A DNA stretch of 64,000 bases, taken from Clostridiaceae bacterium (GTDB lineage: Bacteria; Bacillota; Clostridia; DSM-8532). Location: positions 1 through 64,000 of the forward strand of contig JAAYNA010000051.1 in NCBI GenBank assembly GCA_012521105.1. The letters run 5' to 3'. The position numbers were made by a program, and so were the translations under genes. Shown here piece by piece: positions 8,518-17,952 of the stretch. Within the stretch, counting starts at the first letter, position 1, and every line of letters begins with the position of its first letter. The notes beneath the pieces were generated by a model, which saw nothing but the letters and a program-made list of their open reading frames with translations, ran no database searches and was not told where the DNA came from.

Positions 8518-10038
8518 TTACAACAGCGGGGCAAATATTCTGAAAAACAGTTCACTTGCTTTTTTGTACCAGGGCCTTTTGTTCCATTCTTCAAGTATTA
8601 TTTCTTCACATTGATCCATTGTTTTTAAAATATCTTCCTTTATATCCTGAATTACAGATGAACCGCATATCCATACACCATTTTCAAAATGCAGGTAGAA
8701 ACTTCTGTAGTCCATATTAATACTGCCTACTATCGCATTATCATCGTCGCTTATAATTGTCTTTGCGTGCATGTATCCCGGGGTATATTCAAAAATTCGC
8801 ACACCTGCTTCCAAAAGCCTTTTGTAATTTGAGCATGTTACCATGTATACATACCATTTGTCATATACCTTCGGTGTGATAATCCTTACATCGGTTCCTG
8901 TTAATGCTGCAAGGCATAATTCATTTATCATTGTATCATCAATAACCAGGTATGGAGTAGTTATGTACACATACTTTCTTGCAGACGATATTATTTGGCG
9001 GTACATTATCTCAGCAACATTTTTATTGGATATTGGGCTGTCGCTAAAAGGCTGATAAAACCCATCCCCTTTAATTTCTGTCGTAGGCCTGTATTTTGAA
9101 TAATCCTCTTCAATAAGATTTTCAGACTGCCATATTTGAAGAAATGTTACAGTAAGGCTCCATACAGCCTCGCCTTCAAGCCTTATTGCAGTATCCTTCC
9201 AATGACCGTGTTTTTCGTACAGGTTTGCGTATTCATCTGCCAGATTAGCACCACCGGTATATCCAATGTTTCCGTCTATTACCACTATTTTTTGATGATT
9301 CCTGAAATTCAGATAAAATCTTGACACATATTTATGTACAGGATTAAATGCCGTCACCTTAATCCCATCATTCTCAAGTTGTTTAATAAAATGATTTGGA
9401 ACGGTTATAATACTCCCAAGATCGTCGTATAAAACTCTTACTTCCACGCCTTCCTTAACTTTTTCCTTAAGCACCTCGTATATAGTGCTCCATAGAATTC
9501 CGTCATTTATTATGAAATATTCAATGAAAATAAAACGTTTTGCCTGCTTCATATCATGGATCATTTGTCTGAATTTGAATTCGCCTAACGGATAATAACT
9601 ACACACCGTATTTTCATATACCGGGAACCCCTGTTCCTCGAGGTATCTGACAATTCTTTTCCTTTCGGGGAACTGTTTTTCAATATCCTCTCTAACGTCT
9701 TTGTCCCTGCTTAAATGCTTAACACCCTTAGATACTATTTCCCGTGTTCTTTTGCTTTTTCTTGAGTGGGTAGGTGTTCTTCCCCACATCAGATATAGCA
9801 CAATGCCAAATACAGGTAATATGAGAATAACTATTACCCATGCAATGGTATATGCCGAGCTTTGGTTTTTATTAGCAAGAAAAAGAACTTCAATTAATCC
9901 TATTACTTCAAGAGTAAAATAAAGGTATATAGAATTTTGTCTCAGTAAAATTACAAGAACAGCAAGTAATACCAGTTGGGCAATGCTTATAAGCCCGACT
10001 ACGATAATTCTTAAAAGACCCCTGTATTTATGCCTCAT
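8518..10038 (-). CDS. cls: Cardiolipin synthase
   Basis: This 506-residue membrane enzyme condenses phosphatidylglycerol molecules to cardiolipin. Two N-terminal membrane segments lie in the first 70 residues. Two phospholipase-D motifs follow: the first is N-H-x-K-x4-D-G with G-x2-N after it, the second is H-A-K-x5-D with a GSINMD tail. Both are complete, as expected for the active pair. The start overlaps the end of the upstream VTT-domain gene by 11 bases, so the two are likely translationally coupled, which suggests a shared role in membrane lipid maintenance. Confidence 0.92.
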   Translation of the reverse strand: MRHKYRGLLRIIVVGLISIAQLVLLAVLVILLRQNSIYLYFTLEVIGLIEVLFLANKNQSSAYTIAWVIVILILPVFGIVLYLMWGRTPTHSRKSKRTREIVSKGVKHLSRDKDVREDIEKQFPERKRIVRYLEEQGFPVYENTVCSYYPLGEFKFRQMIHDMKQAKRFIFIEYFIINDGILWSTIYEVLKEKVKEGVEVRVLYDDLGSIITVPNHFIKQLENDGIKVTAFNPVHKYVSRFYLNFRNHQKIVVIDGNIGYTGGANLADEYANLYEKHGHWKDTAIRLEGEAVWSLTVTFLQIWQSENLIEEDYSKYRPTTEIKGDGFYQPFSDSPISNKNVAEIMYRQIISSARKYVYITTPYLVIDDTMINELCLAALTGTDVRIITPKVYDKWYVYMVTCSNYKRLLEAGVRIFEYTPGYMHAKTIISDDDNAIVGSINMDYRSFYLHFENGVWICGSSVIQDIKEDILKTMDQCEEIILEEWNKRPWYKKASELFFRIFAPLL

Positions 10039-10720
10039 CTTTTAAACCCTCTTTTTTACAGCAGTTATTCTTTAATTTCTTACTTCTTATATAGTATATA
10101 ATGGTACAGGACACCGATAAGATTAAAAAGACTGCAAAGGGTATGAGAAAGCCCCTTGATAATGGGTCTGTTATTGAATTTCCAGCTAAAACAACAGGAA
10201 CCAGGCCGGGAATAATACCAAGTACCGAACCTGCAATAAATTCGGGATAATCTGCATCTGCTGCCCCAAAAATCATACTGACTATGTCGAGTGAAAAAAC
10301 AGGAACCAGCCTTAATAAAAAACTGTTTACAAAAACATTTTCATTAATTTTGTTGAATAATTTCCCGGCGTACTTACTGTCATCCGCTATTTTTTTAACC
10401 CTGTTATGGCCCAGCTTCTTTCCTGTAAAGAATCCTATAGTCATCTCAACGGTTACGCAGAATATAGTAAAAACAACTGCTATTGCAGGGGGAAGTATTA
10501 ATCCTGCACATATGTAAAGTAAGATCATCGGAATAACAAAAATTAAAGATTTAATGCAAAACAAAATAAAAAGTACTACAGCTGCAAGTGTAACAGAATC
10601 TGGCATCAATTCAGAAAGTTCCTCGGGAGTAAGGCTTTTAATTTTGGGTATGAAAAATATGGCTGTAATAATTAAAATAACAGTTACCAAAACCTGTATG
10701 ATTTTTAAAATTTTATTCAC
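10028..10720 (-). CDS. TVP38/TMEM64 (VTT/DedA-like) membrane protein
   Basis: The 230-residue protein has about six hydrophobic segments and the VTT-domain core, including a G-x4-H-N-R-V region near residue 105 and a later R-L-V-P-V-F segment typical of TVP38/TMEM64 proteins. The wider VTT/DedA superfamily includes lipid scramblases and flippases such as the undecaprenyl-phosphate flippases. It is co-transcribed with and overlaps cardiolipin synthase, consistent with a lipid-handling role, but the transported molecule is unknown. The C-terminal end is short, polar and lysine-rich. Confidence 0.85.
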   Translation of the reverse strand: MNKILKIIQVLVTVILIITAIFFIPKIKSLTPEELSELMPDSVTLAAVVLFILFCIKSLIFVIPMILLYICAGLILPPAIAVVFTIFCVTVEMTIGFFTGKKLGHNRVKKIADDSKYAGKLFNKINENVFVNSFLLRLVPVFSLDIVSMIFGAADADYPEFIAGSVLGIIPGLVPVVLAGNSITDPLSRGFLIPFAVFLILSVSCTIIYYIRSKKLKNNCCKKEGLKDEA

Positions 10721-10846
10721 TTGACATCTCCTGAAATCTGTTTTCTTAATTTGTTATTAGTAAAAGGCGATAAAAGGTCTGTTAGATCATAACATAATCA
10801 TTGACATAATTCAACAACAACGCCTTTAACTGCAATATGACAAGAA

Positions 10847-10877
10847 GGAAGCAGGTGAGGGACTCTCTCCTGCTTCC
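10847..10877. repeat. Hairpin with 9-base arms
   Basis: GGAAGCAGG and CCTGCTTCC are separated by 13 bases. It lies between the transketolase C-subunit gene and the VTT-domain gene, about 10 bases from the TTGTGCAATG palindrome. There is no clear T run on either strand. Confidence 0.5.
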
Positions 10878-10886
10878 TCTGAAAAA

Positions 10887-10937
10887 ATATTGTGCAATGC
10901 CGGAAACAAATAAATATTTCCCTGCATTGCACAATAT
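10887..10937. repeat. Palindromic member of the TTGTGCAATG repeat family
   Basis: Perfect 14-base inverted arms (ATATTGTGCAATGC and GCATTGCACAATAT) flank a 23-base loop that itself contains GGAAA/TTTCC pairing. It lies just downstream of the transketolase genes. Related ends occur at 14557-14569 and 38323-38520, which suggests a short mobile or REP-like element; here only the ends remain. Confidence 0.65.
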
Positions 10938-10987
10938 CTGCAAAGTCCTGGTATTACCATGTTGAGAGCTTAGACTCCCTGATTCCT

Positions 10988-11923
10988 TTAAAGCATTTGC
11001 ATGGCTTCAATTGCCTTTGCTGCTATGTTCTTCGCAGTTAATCCGTACAATTCAAGCAGTTCATAGGGATTACCTGATTTACCGAATTGGTCTTCTATAC
11101 CTACCATTTTTACAGGTACCGGATATTCACTGCAAACAACCTCAGCAACAGCACTTCCAAAACCACCTACAACTGTATGTTCTTCTGCAGTAACAATACA
11201 GCCTGTTTCTTTCGCGGCTTTAATAATGATATCCCTGTCTATTGGCTTTATGGTATGAATATCAATAACTCTTGCGCTGATATTTTGCTCTTCAAGGATT
11301 TTAGCTGCCTCAAGGGCATACTGAACCATCAGTCCGTTTGCTATTATGCTTACATCGCTGCCCTCTTTAAGCTGTACACCTTTACCAAATTCAAAGGTTG
11401 CATTTTTGTCATATATCTGTGGAACAGCAAGCCTTCCAAATCTTAAGTATACGGGCCCCTGCTTTTCTATTGCAGCTTTTACTGCAAATCGCGCGCTTGC
11501 CGCATCACAGGGACTTATAACCGACATATTTGGAATGGAGCGCATTAACGCAATGTCTTCAATCATCTGATGGGATGCTCCGTCTTCGCCAACCGATATC
11601 CCTGCATGGGTTGCACCTATTTTTACATTAAATTCGGGATAGCATATGGAGTTTCTGACCATTTCAAAGGCCCTTCCGGCGGCGAATATTGCAAAGGAAC
11701 TTGCGAACACTATTTTTCCGCAACTTGCAAGACCTGCTGCTGTGCACATCATATTTGCCTCAGCTATACCCATATTAAAATGTCTGTCGGGATATTTTTT
11801 CTGAAAAACATCAGTTTTTGTAGACTTTGATAAGTCTGCATCCAATACAACAATTCTTTCATCTGCTCCAAATTCAGCCAAAGCTTCACCATAGGCTGCA
11901 CGAGTCGCTATATTACCTGCCAT
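10988..11923 (-). CDS. Transketolase, C-terminal subunit
   Basis: The 311-residue protein corresponds to the pyrimidine-binding and C-terminal domains of transketolase, which is split into two genes here as in many Firmicutes and archaea. It includes the GIAEANM segment and the GVSVGEDGASHQ segment typical of this half. With its partner it moves two-carbon ketol units between sugar phosphates in the pentose phosphate pathway using thiamine diphosphate. The ATG at 11923 is preceded by GGAGGG; an in-frame GTG at 11962 is less likely. It lies 53 bases after the N-terminal subunit gene in one operon. Confidence 0.93.
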   Translation of the reverse strand: MAGNIATRAAYGEALAEFGADERIVVLDADLSKSTKTDVFQKKYPDRHFNMGIAEANMMCTAAGLASCGKIVFASSFAIFAAGRAFEMVRNSICYPEFNVKIGATHAGISVGEDGASHQMIEDIALMRSIPNMSVISPCDAASARFAVKAAIEKQGPVYLRFGRLAVPQIYDKNATFEFGKGVQLKEGSDVSIIANGLMVQYALEAAKILEEQNISARVIDIHTIKPIDRDIIIKAAKETGCIVTAEEHTVVGGFGSAVAEVVCSEYPVPVKMVGIEDQFGKSGNPYELLELYGLTAKNIAAKAIEAMQML

Positions 11924-11976
11924 AAATTGTTCACCCTCCGTTTTTTGTAGATTAAATTTCACTTAGATTACTGTGA

Positions 11977-12828
11977 TTACTGCTCTTCCTTATCCAGCGA
12001 CGCCAAATACGCGTCCAGTTCTGCTAAACCTCTTTCACATTCATCAGGTTTTGGAGCTACACCATGCCAACCTGCCTGGTTTTCCATAAAAGATACACCT
12101 TTTCCTTTAGTGGAATGAGCAACAATCATATTAGGTTTCCCTTTTTGTTTTTTTGCATTTTCAACAGCCTTTTCAATCTGCTCGAAATCATGGGCATCAA
12201 TTGACTGAACATACCAGCCAAAAGCTATAAATTTATCTGCAATGGGTTCGGGATTCATTACCTCGGTAATTTTACCGTCAATCTGCAGTCCGTTATAATC
12301 TACAAAGCAAATAAGGTTATCCAGTTTATAGTGCGCAGCTGCCATAGCAGCTTCCCAAACAAGCCCTTCCTCAAGTTCACCGTCACCCATTCCAACGAAT
12401 ACGCGGTAATTTTTATTATCTATTTTTCCAGCCAGTGCCATTCCAATGGCTGTGGACAATCCCTGTGCCAAAGAACCGGTAGACATATCCACACCCGGTG
12501 TGCTTTTCATATTCGGATGGCCTTCAAGATAGCTACTGGTCTTTCTAAGTGTTATTAAATCTTCTTTGGGGAAGAAACCTCTTTCTGCAAGAGTTGAATA
12601 AAGCACAGGCGCACAGTGACCCTTTGACATTATAAACCGATCTCTGTCAGGATTCTGGGGATCTTTTGGATCAATATTCATTTCTTTGAAATATAAATAT
12701 GTCATAATATCTGTAATGGATAAAGAGCCCCCTGGATGACCGCTGCCTGCGGAACAGGTTGCCTTTAAAATACCTTTTCGAATGTTTGTAGCTGTTCTTT
12801 TTAAAGACAATATTTCTTTTTGTTCCAT
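11977..12828 (-). CDS. Transketolase, N-terminal subunit
   Basis: The 283-residue protein is the thiamine-diphosphate-binding half of a split transketolase. The cofactor motif runs from GDGELEEG to VDYN, and the SAGSGHPGGSLS segment near residue 27 is typical of the family. It needs the C-terminal subunit encoded immediately downstream for activity. The ATG at 12828 has AGAAAGGA eight bases before it. The pair is enough for non-oxidative interconversion of pentose and hexose phosphates and fits the sugar-using character of the region. Confidence 0.93.
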   Translation of the reverse strand: MEQKEILSLKRTATNIRKGILKATCSAGSGHPGGSLSITDIMTYLYFKEMNIDPKDPQNPDRDRFIMSKGHCAPVLYSTLAERGFFPKEDLITLRKTSSYLEGHPNMKSTPGVDMSTGSLAQGLSTAIGMALAGKIDNKNYRVFVGMGDGELEEGLVWEAAMAAAHYKLDNLICFVDYNGLQIDGKITEVMNPEPIADKFIAFGWYVQSIDAHDFEQIEKAVENAKKQKGKPNMIVAHSTKGKGVSFMENQAGWHGVAPKPDECERGLAELDAYLASLDKEEQ

Positions 12829-12995
12829 AAACACAATCCTTTCTATTGAAATTGTTGCATTTGATTACGATTAGTTTCGCAATATATTTTTATATATTCT
12901 GAATATATAAACCAATAAAAGTATAACCTAAAAATAAAGGTACGTCCAGTTTTTTATATTTTGGCAGGACAGAACTTTACGGTGTTTTATCCGTT

Positions 12996-13892
12996 CTAGC
13001 TCTTCAGATGCGAAGTAAACCCTTCGCCCAGAACTTCCCGGACATCAGTAAGCAATACAAAAGCATTTGGATCAATTTTTTTAACTTCATTTTTAACTTT
13101 ATGGATTTCTTCTTTTTTCACTACACATAGTAATATCATATATTGATTATCTGTATACATTCCTTTGCCATACAAGCCGGTGACCCCTCTGTCGATATTC
13201 TCCATTAACGCCCGGGCAATCTTCTCAGACTCCCGAGAAATAATCATCAGTGATTTTGCAAAATTAATTCCCTCGAGAAACCTGTCGAGTGTACGTGCAG
13301 ATATAAACAGTGCAACAACTGAATATAAGCCCAGTCTGAAACTTTTAAAAACTATCGTTGCCAGCAGAATAACCAATCCGTCGAAGACTATCAGTAATGT
13401 TCCAACAGGAACCCATGGGAAAACCTTATTTAACAAAGATGCAGCCATATCGGTACCGCCCGTGGTAGCCCCTTCTTTAAAAACAAAACCAAGCCCGATA
13501 CCTGAAGTAAAGCCTCCGGCCAATGCAAACAGTAATATGTCCTCAGAACTATAGCTAGGTGTTGCCAGAACAAGTTCCAGGAACCGCGATATCAAGGGCT
13601 CGGTCAGGTCAATGACTACCGATAAAAACACCGCACCTATTATTGACTTTATAATAAAATTCCTGCCTTTTATTTTCATACCCGCTAAAAACAATGGAAT
13701 GTTCATGGCAAGCATGGTAACCCCAACGGGAATTCTCTCGCCGGATACATGGAAAATTACTGTTGCAATCCCCGAAACACCACCTGGAGCAATTTTAAAA
13801 GGAACAAGAAAAATATTCATCGACAAAGCAAGAATCATTGCACCAAGAAGGATTTGAAGCAATGATGTGAGTTTATTAAGCGAAAACTTCAC
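12996..13892 (-). CDS. YitT family membrane protein
   Basis: The 298 residues contain about five membrane segments in the first 190 residues and a soluble C-terminal domain of the DUF2179 type, matching YitT proteins of Firmicutes. The motif GGVSGIA near residue 40 and the GATTGGTDM stretch near 150 are typical. Their function is not established. The GTG at 13892 has AAAGGG eight bases upstream and is preferred to the in-frame GTG at 13901, which overlaps that site. It is flanked by intergenic gaps on both sides and is probably monocistronic. Confidence 0.88.
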   Translation of the reverse strand: MKFSLNKLTSLLQILLGAMILALSMNIFLVPFKIAPGGVSGIATVIFHVSGERIPVGVTMLAMNIPLFLAGMKIKGRNFIIKSIIGAVFLSVVIDLTEPLISRFLELVLATPSYSSEDILLFALAGGFTSGIGLGFVFKEGATTGGTDMAASLLNKVFPWVPVGTLLIVFDGLVILLATIVFKSFRLGLYSVVALFISARTLDRFLEGINFAKSLMIISRESEKIARALMENIDRGVTGLYGKGMYTDNQYMILLCVVKKEEIHKVKNEVKKIDPNAFVLLTDVREVLGEGFTSHLKS

Positions 13893-14002
13893 ATATAACA
13901 CCCTTTACAATATTGTCATTCATAGTTTCATTCAAAACACCGATAATCATTCAATTTTTATAGAACACAGGATAATTATAGCATACTGAATCCATAAAAG
14001 CG

Positions 14003-14030
14003 CAAAAGAAAAACCGGGTTTTTCCCGGCC
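14003..14030 (-). terminator. Terminator downstream of rpmE (distal)
   Basis: On the minus strand a CCGGG-AAAAA-CCCGG hairpin is followed by a T-rich tail (TTTTTCTTTT). It is the second of two tandem terminators after ribosomal protein L31. Confidence 0.8.
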
Positions 14031-14040
14031 TTGTTTTATA

Positions 14041-14066
14041 AGTAAAACCCTGGATTAACCAGGCTC
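14041..14066 (-). terminator. Terminator downstream of rpmE (proximal)
   Basis: A CCTGG-TTAAT-CCAGG hairpin on the minus strand is followed by GTTTTA. It lies about 30 bases past the rpmE stop codon. Confidence 0.65.
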
Positions 14067-14092
14067 ATATTACTATGATAAAACATATCTTT

Positions 14093-14293
14093 TTATTCCA
14101 AACCATATTTCTTCTTGAATCTGTCTACACGGCCACCTGTATCAACAAATTTCTGTTTGCCTGTAAAAAATGGATGGCATTGTGAGCAAATTTCTACACG
14201 AAGTTCTTTTTTTGTTGATCCTGTTTCAAATGATGCACCACAAGCACATCTGACAACCGCGTTACCGTAATTTGGATGTATTCCTTCTTTCAT
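14093..14293 (-). CDS. rpmE: 50S ribosomal protein L31
   Basis: This 66-residue protein begins [10 protein letters not shown], the usual start of L31, and bridges the two ribosomal subunits. It is the zinc-binding (C+) form: the cysteines are in a C-A-C pair and a C-S-Q-C pair. The ATG at 14293 has AGAGAGGTG upstream; an in-frame start at 14302 would include the ribosome binding site. It has its own promoter (14371-14399) and two tandem terminators, so it is monocistronic. Confidence 0.97.
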   Translation of the reverse strand: MKEGIHPNYGNAVVRCACGASFETGSTKKELRVEICSQCHPFFTGKQKFVDTGGRVDRFKKKYGLE

Positions 14294-14370
14294 GCTTTTC
14301 ACCTCTCTTAGCAGCTAATTATCTATTCTATATGCACGAACATGCCCTTCTGAAAAAAGTGCCGTTTGTT

Positions 14371-14399
14371 ATTATAACACAACACTTTTGGCATATCAA
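14371..14399 (-). promoter_or_regulatory. Promoter of rpmE
   Basis: Minus-strand TTGATA (14394-14399) and TATAAT (14371-14376) with a 17-base spacer. Transcription would start near 14364, leaving a leader of about 70 bases before the rpmE start. Confidence 0.7.
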
Positions 14400-14484
14400 G
14401 CATTTTATACTAAGGAGCGTGCGTGCTGGCAGGTGCTTTGTTCCTCAAGAAGACAAAACACCCGAAGCAGGACCCGTGGCCAGG

Positions 14485-14569
14485 CATTTTTGCTAGTTTC
14501 GGCTTGCCCAGCCCGGGCGGACAAAGGCCTCCCACACAATAACCGACTGTTTACGGCATTGCATAATAT
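14485..14569. repeat. Partial member of the TTGTGCAATG repeat family
   Basis: The right end at 14557-14569 matches the right end of the palindrome at 10924-10936 in 12 of 13 bases. The block at 14485-14509 (CATTTTTGC then TTCGGCTTGCCC) matches 38441-38464 at almost the same distance from that end. The left end is not evident. The sequence is richer in GC than its surroundings and holds several small hairpins; together with 14294-14484 it fills the rpmE-galE gap. Confidence 0.55.
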
Positions 14570-14582
14570 CTCTGCTTTCCCA

Positions 14583-14608
14583 ATTGATTTATACTGTAAT
14601 AAATCAAT
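14583..14608. repeat. Inverted repeat after galE
   Basis: Perfect 9-base arms ATTGATTTA and TAAATCAAT lie 13 bases past the galE stop. There is no T run, so it is only a possible transcript end. Confidence 0.4.
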
Positions 14609-14620
14609 CTACACTAACTG

Positions 14621-15607
14621 CTATTTTTTATAGCCATGAGGATGGGTGGAATGCCATTTCCATGCCGAGTCAATGATTGCCTCAAGGCTTATGTATTTGG
14701 GTGACCAGTTGAGCTCCTTTTTTATTTTCTCAGATGAAGCCACAAGTACAGCAGGGTCACCCGGCCGTCTGTCTGCTATTTCTTCAGCGATTGGCTTCCC
14801 AGTAACCTTTCTTGCAGTTTCAATTACTTCCTTAACTGAAAAACCCATTCCATTTCCAAGGTTATATACAGTGCTGTCTCCCCCGTTTCTAAGGCGCTTT
14901 AAAGCATGGATGTGCGCATCTGCCAGATCAGTCACATGGATATAGTCTCTGATACATGTACCATCGGGTGTATCATAGTCGTCACCAAAAACAAAAACTT
15001 TCTCTCTCTGCCCTAATGCAGCCTGAAGAACAATGGGAATAAGATGGGTTTCCGGTGTATGATCCTCTCCTATTTCACCGCTTTCATGCGCCCCTGCAGC
15101 ATTAAAATACCTGAGACAGGTGTATTTTATTCCATAGGCTTTATCACACCATTTCAGCATTTTTTCAACGGCCAGCTTTGTCTCACCATAGGGGTTGGTT
15201 GGTTCTGTTTTATCTGTTTCTACAATGGGAATATTTTCAGGCTCTCCATATGTAGCTGCTGTTGACGAAAACACAATGTAGCGTACATCGTATTCTTTCA
15301 TTTTTTCAAGCAGTACCATCGTTGCAGTTACGTTATTGTTATAGTACATAAGAGGTTCATTAACGCTTTCTCCCACCAGGGAAAAAGCAGCAAAATCTAT
15401 CACAGCCTCTATATCATTTTCGGAAAACACTTTATCCAAAAATTCTCCATCCCTTAAATCTCCATGATAGAATTTACCGCCTAATACAGCATCCTTATGA
15501 CCTTTAATAAGATTATCAACCACCACAACTTCTTCGCCAGCTTCAAGAAGCTCTGCAACGGTATGACTTCCTATATAACCCGCACCACCGGGAACTAATA
15601 TCGCCAT
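14621..15607 (-). CDS. galE: UDP-glucose 4-epimerase
   Basis: The 328 residues form an extended short-chain dehydrogenase fold. The NAD-binding GGAGYIGSH motif is at residues 7-15 and the catalytic Tyr-x3-Lys occurs in YGETK near residue 140, with the Ser-Ser-Thr ahead of it. The enzyme interconverts UDP-galactose and UDP-glucose. It is the last gene of galT-galK-galE, starting six bases after the galK stop, and so completes the Leloir pathway for galactose entering glycolysis. It may also supply UDP-galactose for cell-wall polymers. Confidence 0.96.
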   Translation of the reverse strand: MAILVPGGAGYIGSHTVAELLEAGEEVVVVDNLIKGHKDAVLGGKFYHGDLRDGEFLDKVFSENDIEAVIDFAAFSLVGESVNEPLMYYNNNVTATMVLLEKMKEYDVRYIVFSSTAATYGEPENIPIVETDKTEPTNPYGETKLAVEKMLKWCDKAYGIKYTCLRYFNAAGAHESGEIGEDHTPETHLIPIVLQAALGQREKVFVFGDDYDTPDGTCIRDYIHVTDLADAHIHALKRLRNGGDSTVYNLGNGMGFSVKEVIETARKVTGKPIAEEIADRRPGDPAVLVASSEKIKKELNWSPKYISLEAIIDSAWKWHSTHPHGYKK

Positions 15608-15613
15608 GTTGTG

Positions 15614-16795
15614 TTAAACCTCCTCTCTTCCTCCATCACCTATTTCTGAAATATAAAAACTTGGGCTATATCCTATTCTCTTTTTATACTCTTCTCCAAC
15701 CTGTTTGATGAACTTTTCTATACTGTCATTATGAACCAGGCTTACAGTACAGCCTCCAAAGCCTGCCCCTGTCATTCTCGAACCCAGAACTCCGTCAATC
15801 TTTCTGGCCTCATCAACTAACGTGTCAAGCTCTTTTCCGGTTGTTTCATACAAATCTCTAAGCGAATCATGGGACTGGTTCATCAGTTTTCCAAATGTGA
15901 TAAGGTCGTTGTTTTTCAGTGCCGTTACCGACTCAATAACTCTCTCGTTTTCATATACAACGTGTTTTACGCGTTTTTTAATTACCTCATCAGTAAGAAG
16001 ATTCCCGTGCTTCAAAAAATCCTGAACAGATACTTCCCTGAGGTATGTAATGCCTGGTAAAGCCTTTTGAAGCATGGAAACGCCTTCTTCACATTCCCTT
16101 CTTCTCTCGTTATACTTTCCTTCACCAAGGCTTCTTTTTTTATTTGTATTGGAGATTATCAGTTTATAATCATTCATTTTCAATGGAACCAGCTCATAGC
16201 TCAGATCTCTGCAGTCTAAGAATATGGCCATATCTTTTTTTCCCATTGCCGAAGCGAACTGATCCATAATACCACACTTTACTCCAACATAGTTATGCTC
16301 TGCTTTTTGGGATATTAATGCAAGTTCTGTCATGTCTATTTCCCTGTCTGTGCCATTTGCTGTATATCCTAAGCTAACCAGGGCCAGGGCAGTGGCAATT
16401 TCAATCGCCGCTGATGATGAGAGCCCGCTTCCAAGCGGTACCTTGTCTTCATACAGCAAGTCACAACCGCAAAGGGGATATCCGGCCTTTTGAAGTTCAT
16501 CTGCAACACCAAGCTGGTAATTTCCCCATTTCAGACTCTTGTATTGATCCAAATTATCCAAATCTGCATTTACCATCTGCTTCAAGTCTGTTGCGATAAG
16601 GTTGATTTTCCTGTCACTTCTTGGTCTTGCCAATACTGTTGTGCACATTGTTAAGGCTGCAGGGAAAACAAAACCACCATTATAATCTGTGTGTTCCCCT
16701 ATAAGATTAACCCTGCCGGGCGCTTTAAAAACCCTGATACCCTCGCTGCTGCCACCAAAATAATTAATAAAAGTTTCAATCAGTGAATTAAACAT
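15614..16795 (-). CDS. galK: Galactokinase
   Basis: The 393-residue cytoplasmic kinase phosphorylates galactose at C1 with ATP. All three GHMP-family signatures are visible: the galactokinase signature GRVNLIGEHTDYNGG near residue 27, the ATP-binding PLGSGLSSSAAIE near 120, and the C-terminal GAGFGGC near 350. GGGGG lies eight bases before the ATG. It sits between galT (19-base gap) and galE (6-base gap) in a tight operon and is probably controlled by the divergent AraC-type gene. Confidence 0.97.
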   Translation of the reverse strand: MFNSLIETFINYFGGSSEGIRVFKAPGRVNLIGEHTDYNGGFVFPAALTMCTTVLARPRSDRKINLIATDLKQMVNADLDNLDQYKSLKWGNYQLGVADELQKAGYPLCGCDLLYEDKVPLGSGLSSSAAIEIATALALVSLGYTANGTDREIDMTELALISQKAEHNYVGVKCGIMDQFASAMGKKDMAIFLDCRDLSYELVPLKMNDYKLIISNTNKKRSLGEGKYNERRRECEEGVSMLQKALPGITYLREVSVQDFLKHGNLLTDEVIKKRVKHVVYENERVIESVTALKNNDLITFGKLMNQSHDSLRDLYETTGKELDTLVDEARKIDGVLGSRMTGAGFGGCTVSLVHNDSIEKFIKQVGEEYKKRIGYSPSFYISEIGDGGREEV

Positions 16796-16814
16796 AACCT
16801 GTACCCCCTGTTAT

Positions 16815-17786
16815 TTAATCACTTTTTTCAACAAATTTCCGATAAGCTGTTTTAAGTTCCTCTGCCTTCTCCTCTGGTGCTGTCGGGTTACAATGTGCCC
16901 AAACGCCCGTTTCACTGGACGCATTAAATTTCTGTTTTTCTTTTGAGCGCATTGGCGGGAAAAACTCAATATGGAAATGATAATAGTCTTCCGTGTTTTT
17001 ACTGTTCACAGGATTTTGATGCATGCACATCATATACGGAAAGGGTGTATCGAACAGAGAGTCCAACATTCCCACAGTGTCACGAACGGTTCTGGCAAGA
17101 TTTCGTCTCTCCCTTGCATTCATTTGAGCAAGATTTTGCTTGTGGCTCTTTGATATAATATACACACCATACGGATACTCGACAAAAAAGGGTAATACAA
17201 CCGAGAAGTCTTCATTTTCAAAAATGACCCTTTTCTCAAATTTCTTCTCTTCTTCTAAAAATCTGCACATCAGGCATTCATTATGTTCTTCAAAATGCTC
17301 TTTAGAAGCCTCTAATTCCAGTTCTATTTTCTTTGGAATAAAAGAATAACCATATATCTGGCCATGGGGATGCGGCATTGTTACACCGACCACCTCGCCA
17401 CGGTTTTCAAAAATAAAAACGTATTTTATTTTTTCATCTTTAGAAAGCTCAATAAAACGCTGTGTCCAGAGTTCTACCAGTTTTTCCACATGTTCGACCG
17501 TAAGTTCAGGCAATGTAACAGTATGTTCAGGGGAATACAGAATAACCTCGCACTTACCATAGGCTTTTTCAACTTTAAAAAAATCATTGCCTACCGGGTC
17601 GGGTTCGGGAGGGTTTTGCATTAAAGCAGGAAAGTCATTATCGTATTTCAATACATCATAGTCGGGTACATTCCCCGAGCCCGGACAAAAAGGACACCAG
17701 TCTTTGGGCATTTGTGGCCTGTTCTGTCTGTGAGATGCAATCATAACCCAGTCCTTGATAAACGGATGCCAACGTAATTCAGCCAT
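16815..17786 (-). CDS. galT: Galactose-1-phosphate uridylyltransferase
   Basis: The 323 residues match GalT of the HIT superfamily. The catalytic motif HPHGQ, in which the second His carries the uridylyl group, is present near residue 155. A Cys-x2-Cys pair at residues 31 and 34 is the expected metal site. The enzyme exchanges UMP between UDP-glucose and galactose-1-phosphate. It is the first gene of the gal operon; GAAGGGAGAG precedes the ATG. The 166-base gap to the divergent araC-type gene should hold both promoters. Confidence 0.96.
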   Translation of the reverse strand: MAELRWHPFIKDWVMIASHRQNRPQMPKDWCPFCPGSGNVPDYDVLKYDNDFPALMQNPPEPDPVGNDFFKVEKAYGKCEVILYSPEHTVTLPELTVEHVEKLVELWTQRFIELSKDEKIKYVFIFENRGEVVGVTMPHPHGQIYGYSFIPKKIELELEASKEHFEEHNECLMCRFLEEEKKFEKRVIFENEDFSVVLPFFVEYPYGVYIISKSHKQNLAQMNARERRNLARTVRDTVGMLDSLFDTPFPYMMCMHQNPVNSKNTEDYYHFHIEFFPPMRSKEKQKFNASSETGVWAHCNPTAPEEKAEELKTAYRKFVEKSD

Positions 17787-17816
17787 AATTACTCTCCCTT
17801 CGTTTTTATAAAAGTA

Positions 17817-17896
17817 TTTGCAGCAGTAATCCTGTTATATGTATGGTGAACCTGTAAATATGTTATTATTACACCTTTATTGTATTATTGCAGCAG
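17817..17896. promoter_or_regulatory. Candidate regulator sites between galT and the AraC-type gene
   Basis: The word TTGCAGCAG occurs twice in the same orientation, at about 17818-17826 and 17888-17896, within the divergent gap. Direct repeats spaced by about seven helical turns would suit an AraC-type protein. Binding is inferred. Confidence 0.4.
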
Positions 17897-17952
17897 CCAA
17901 ATGTAAATGGTACAATGTTTTTGTAATATGTCTTTTTGTTGTATGAGGGAGC

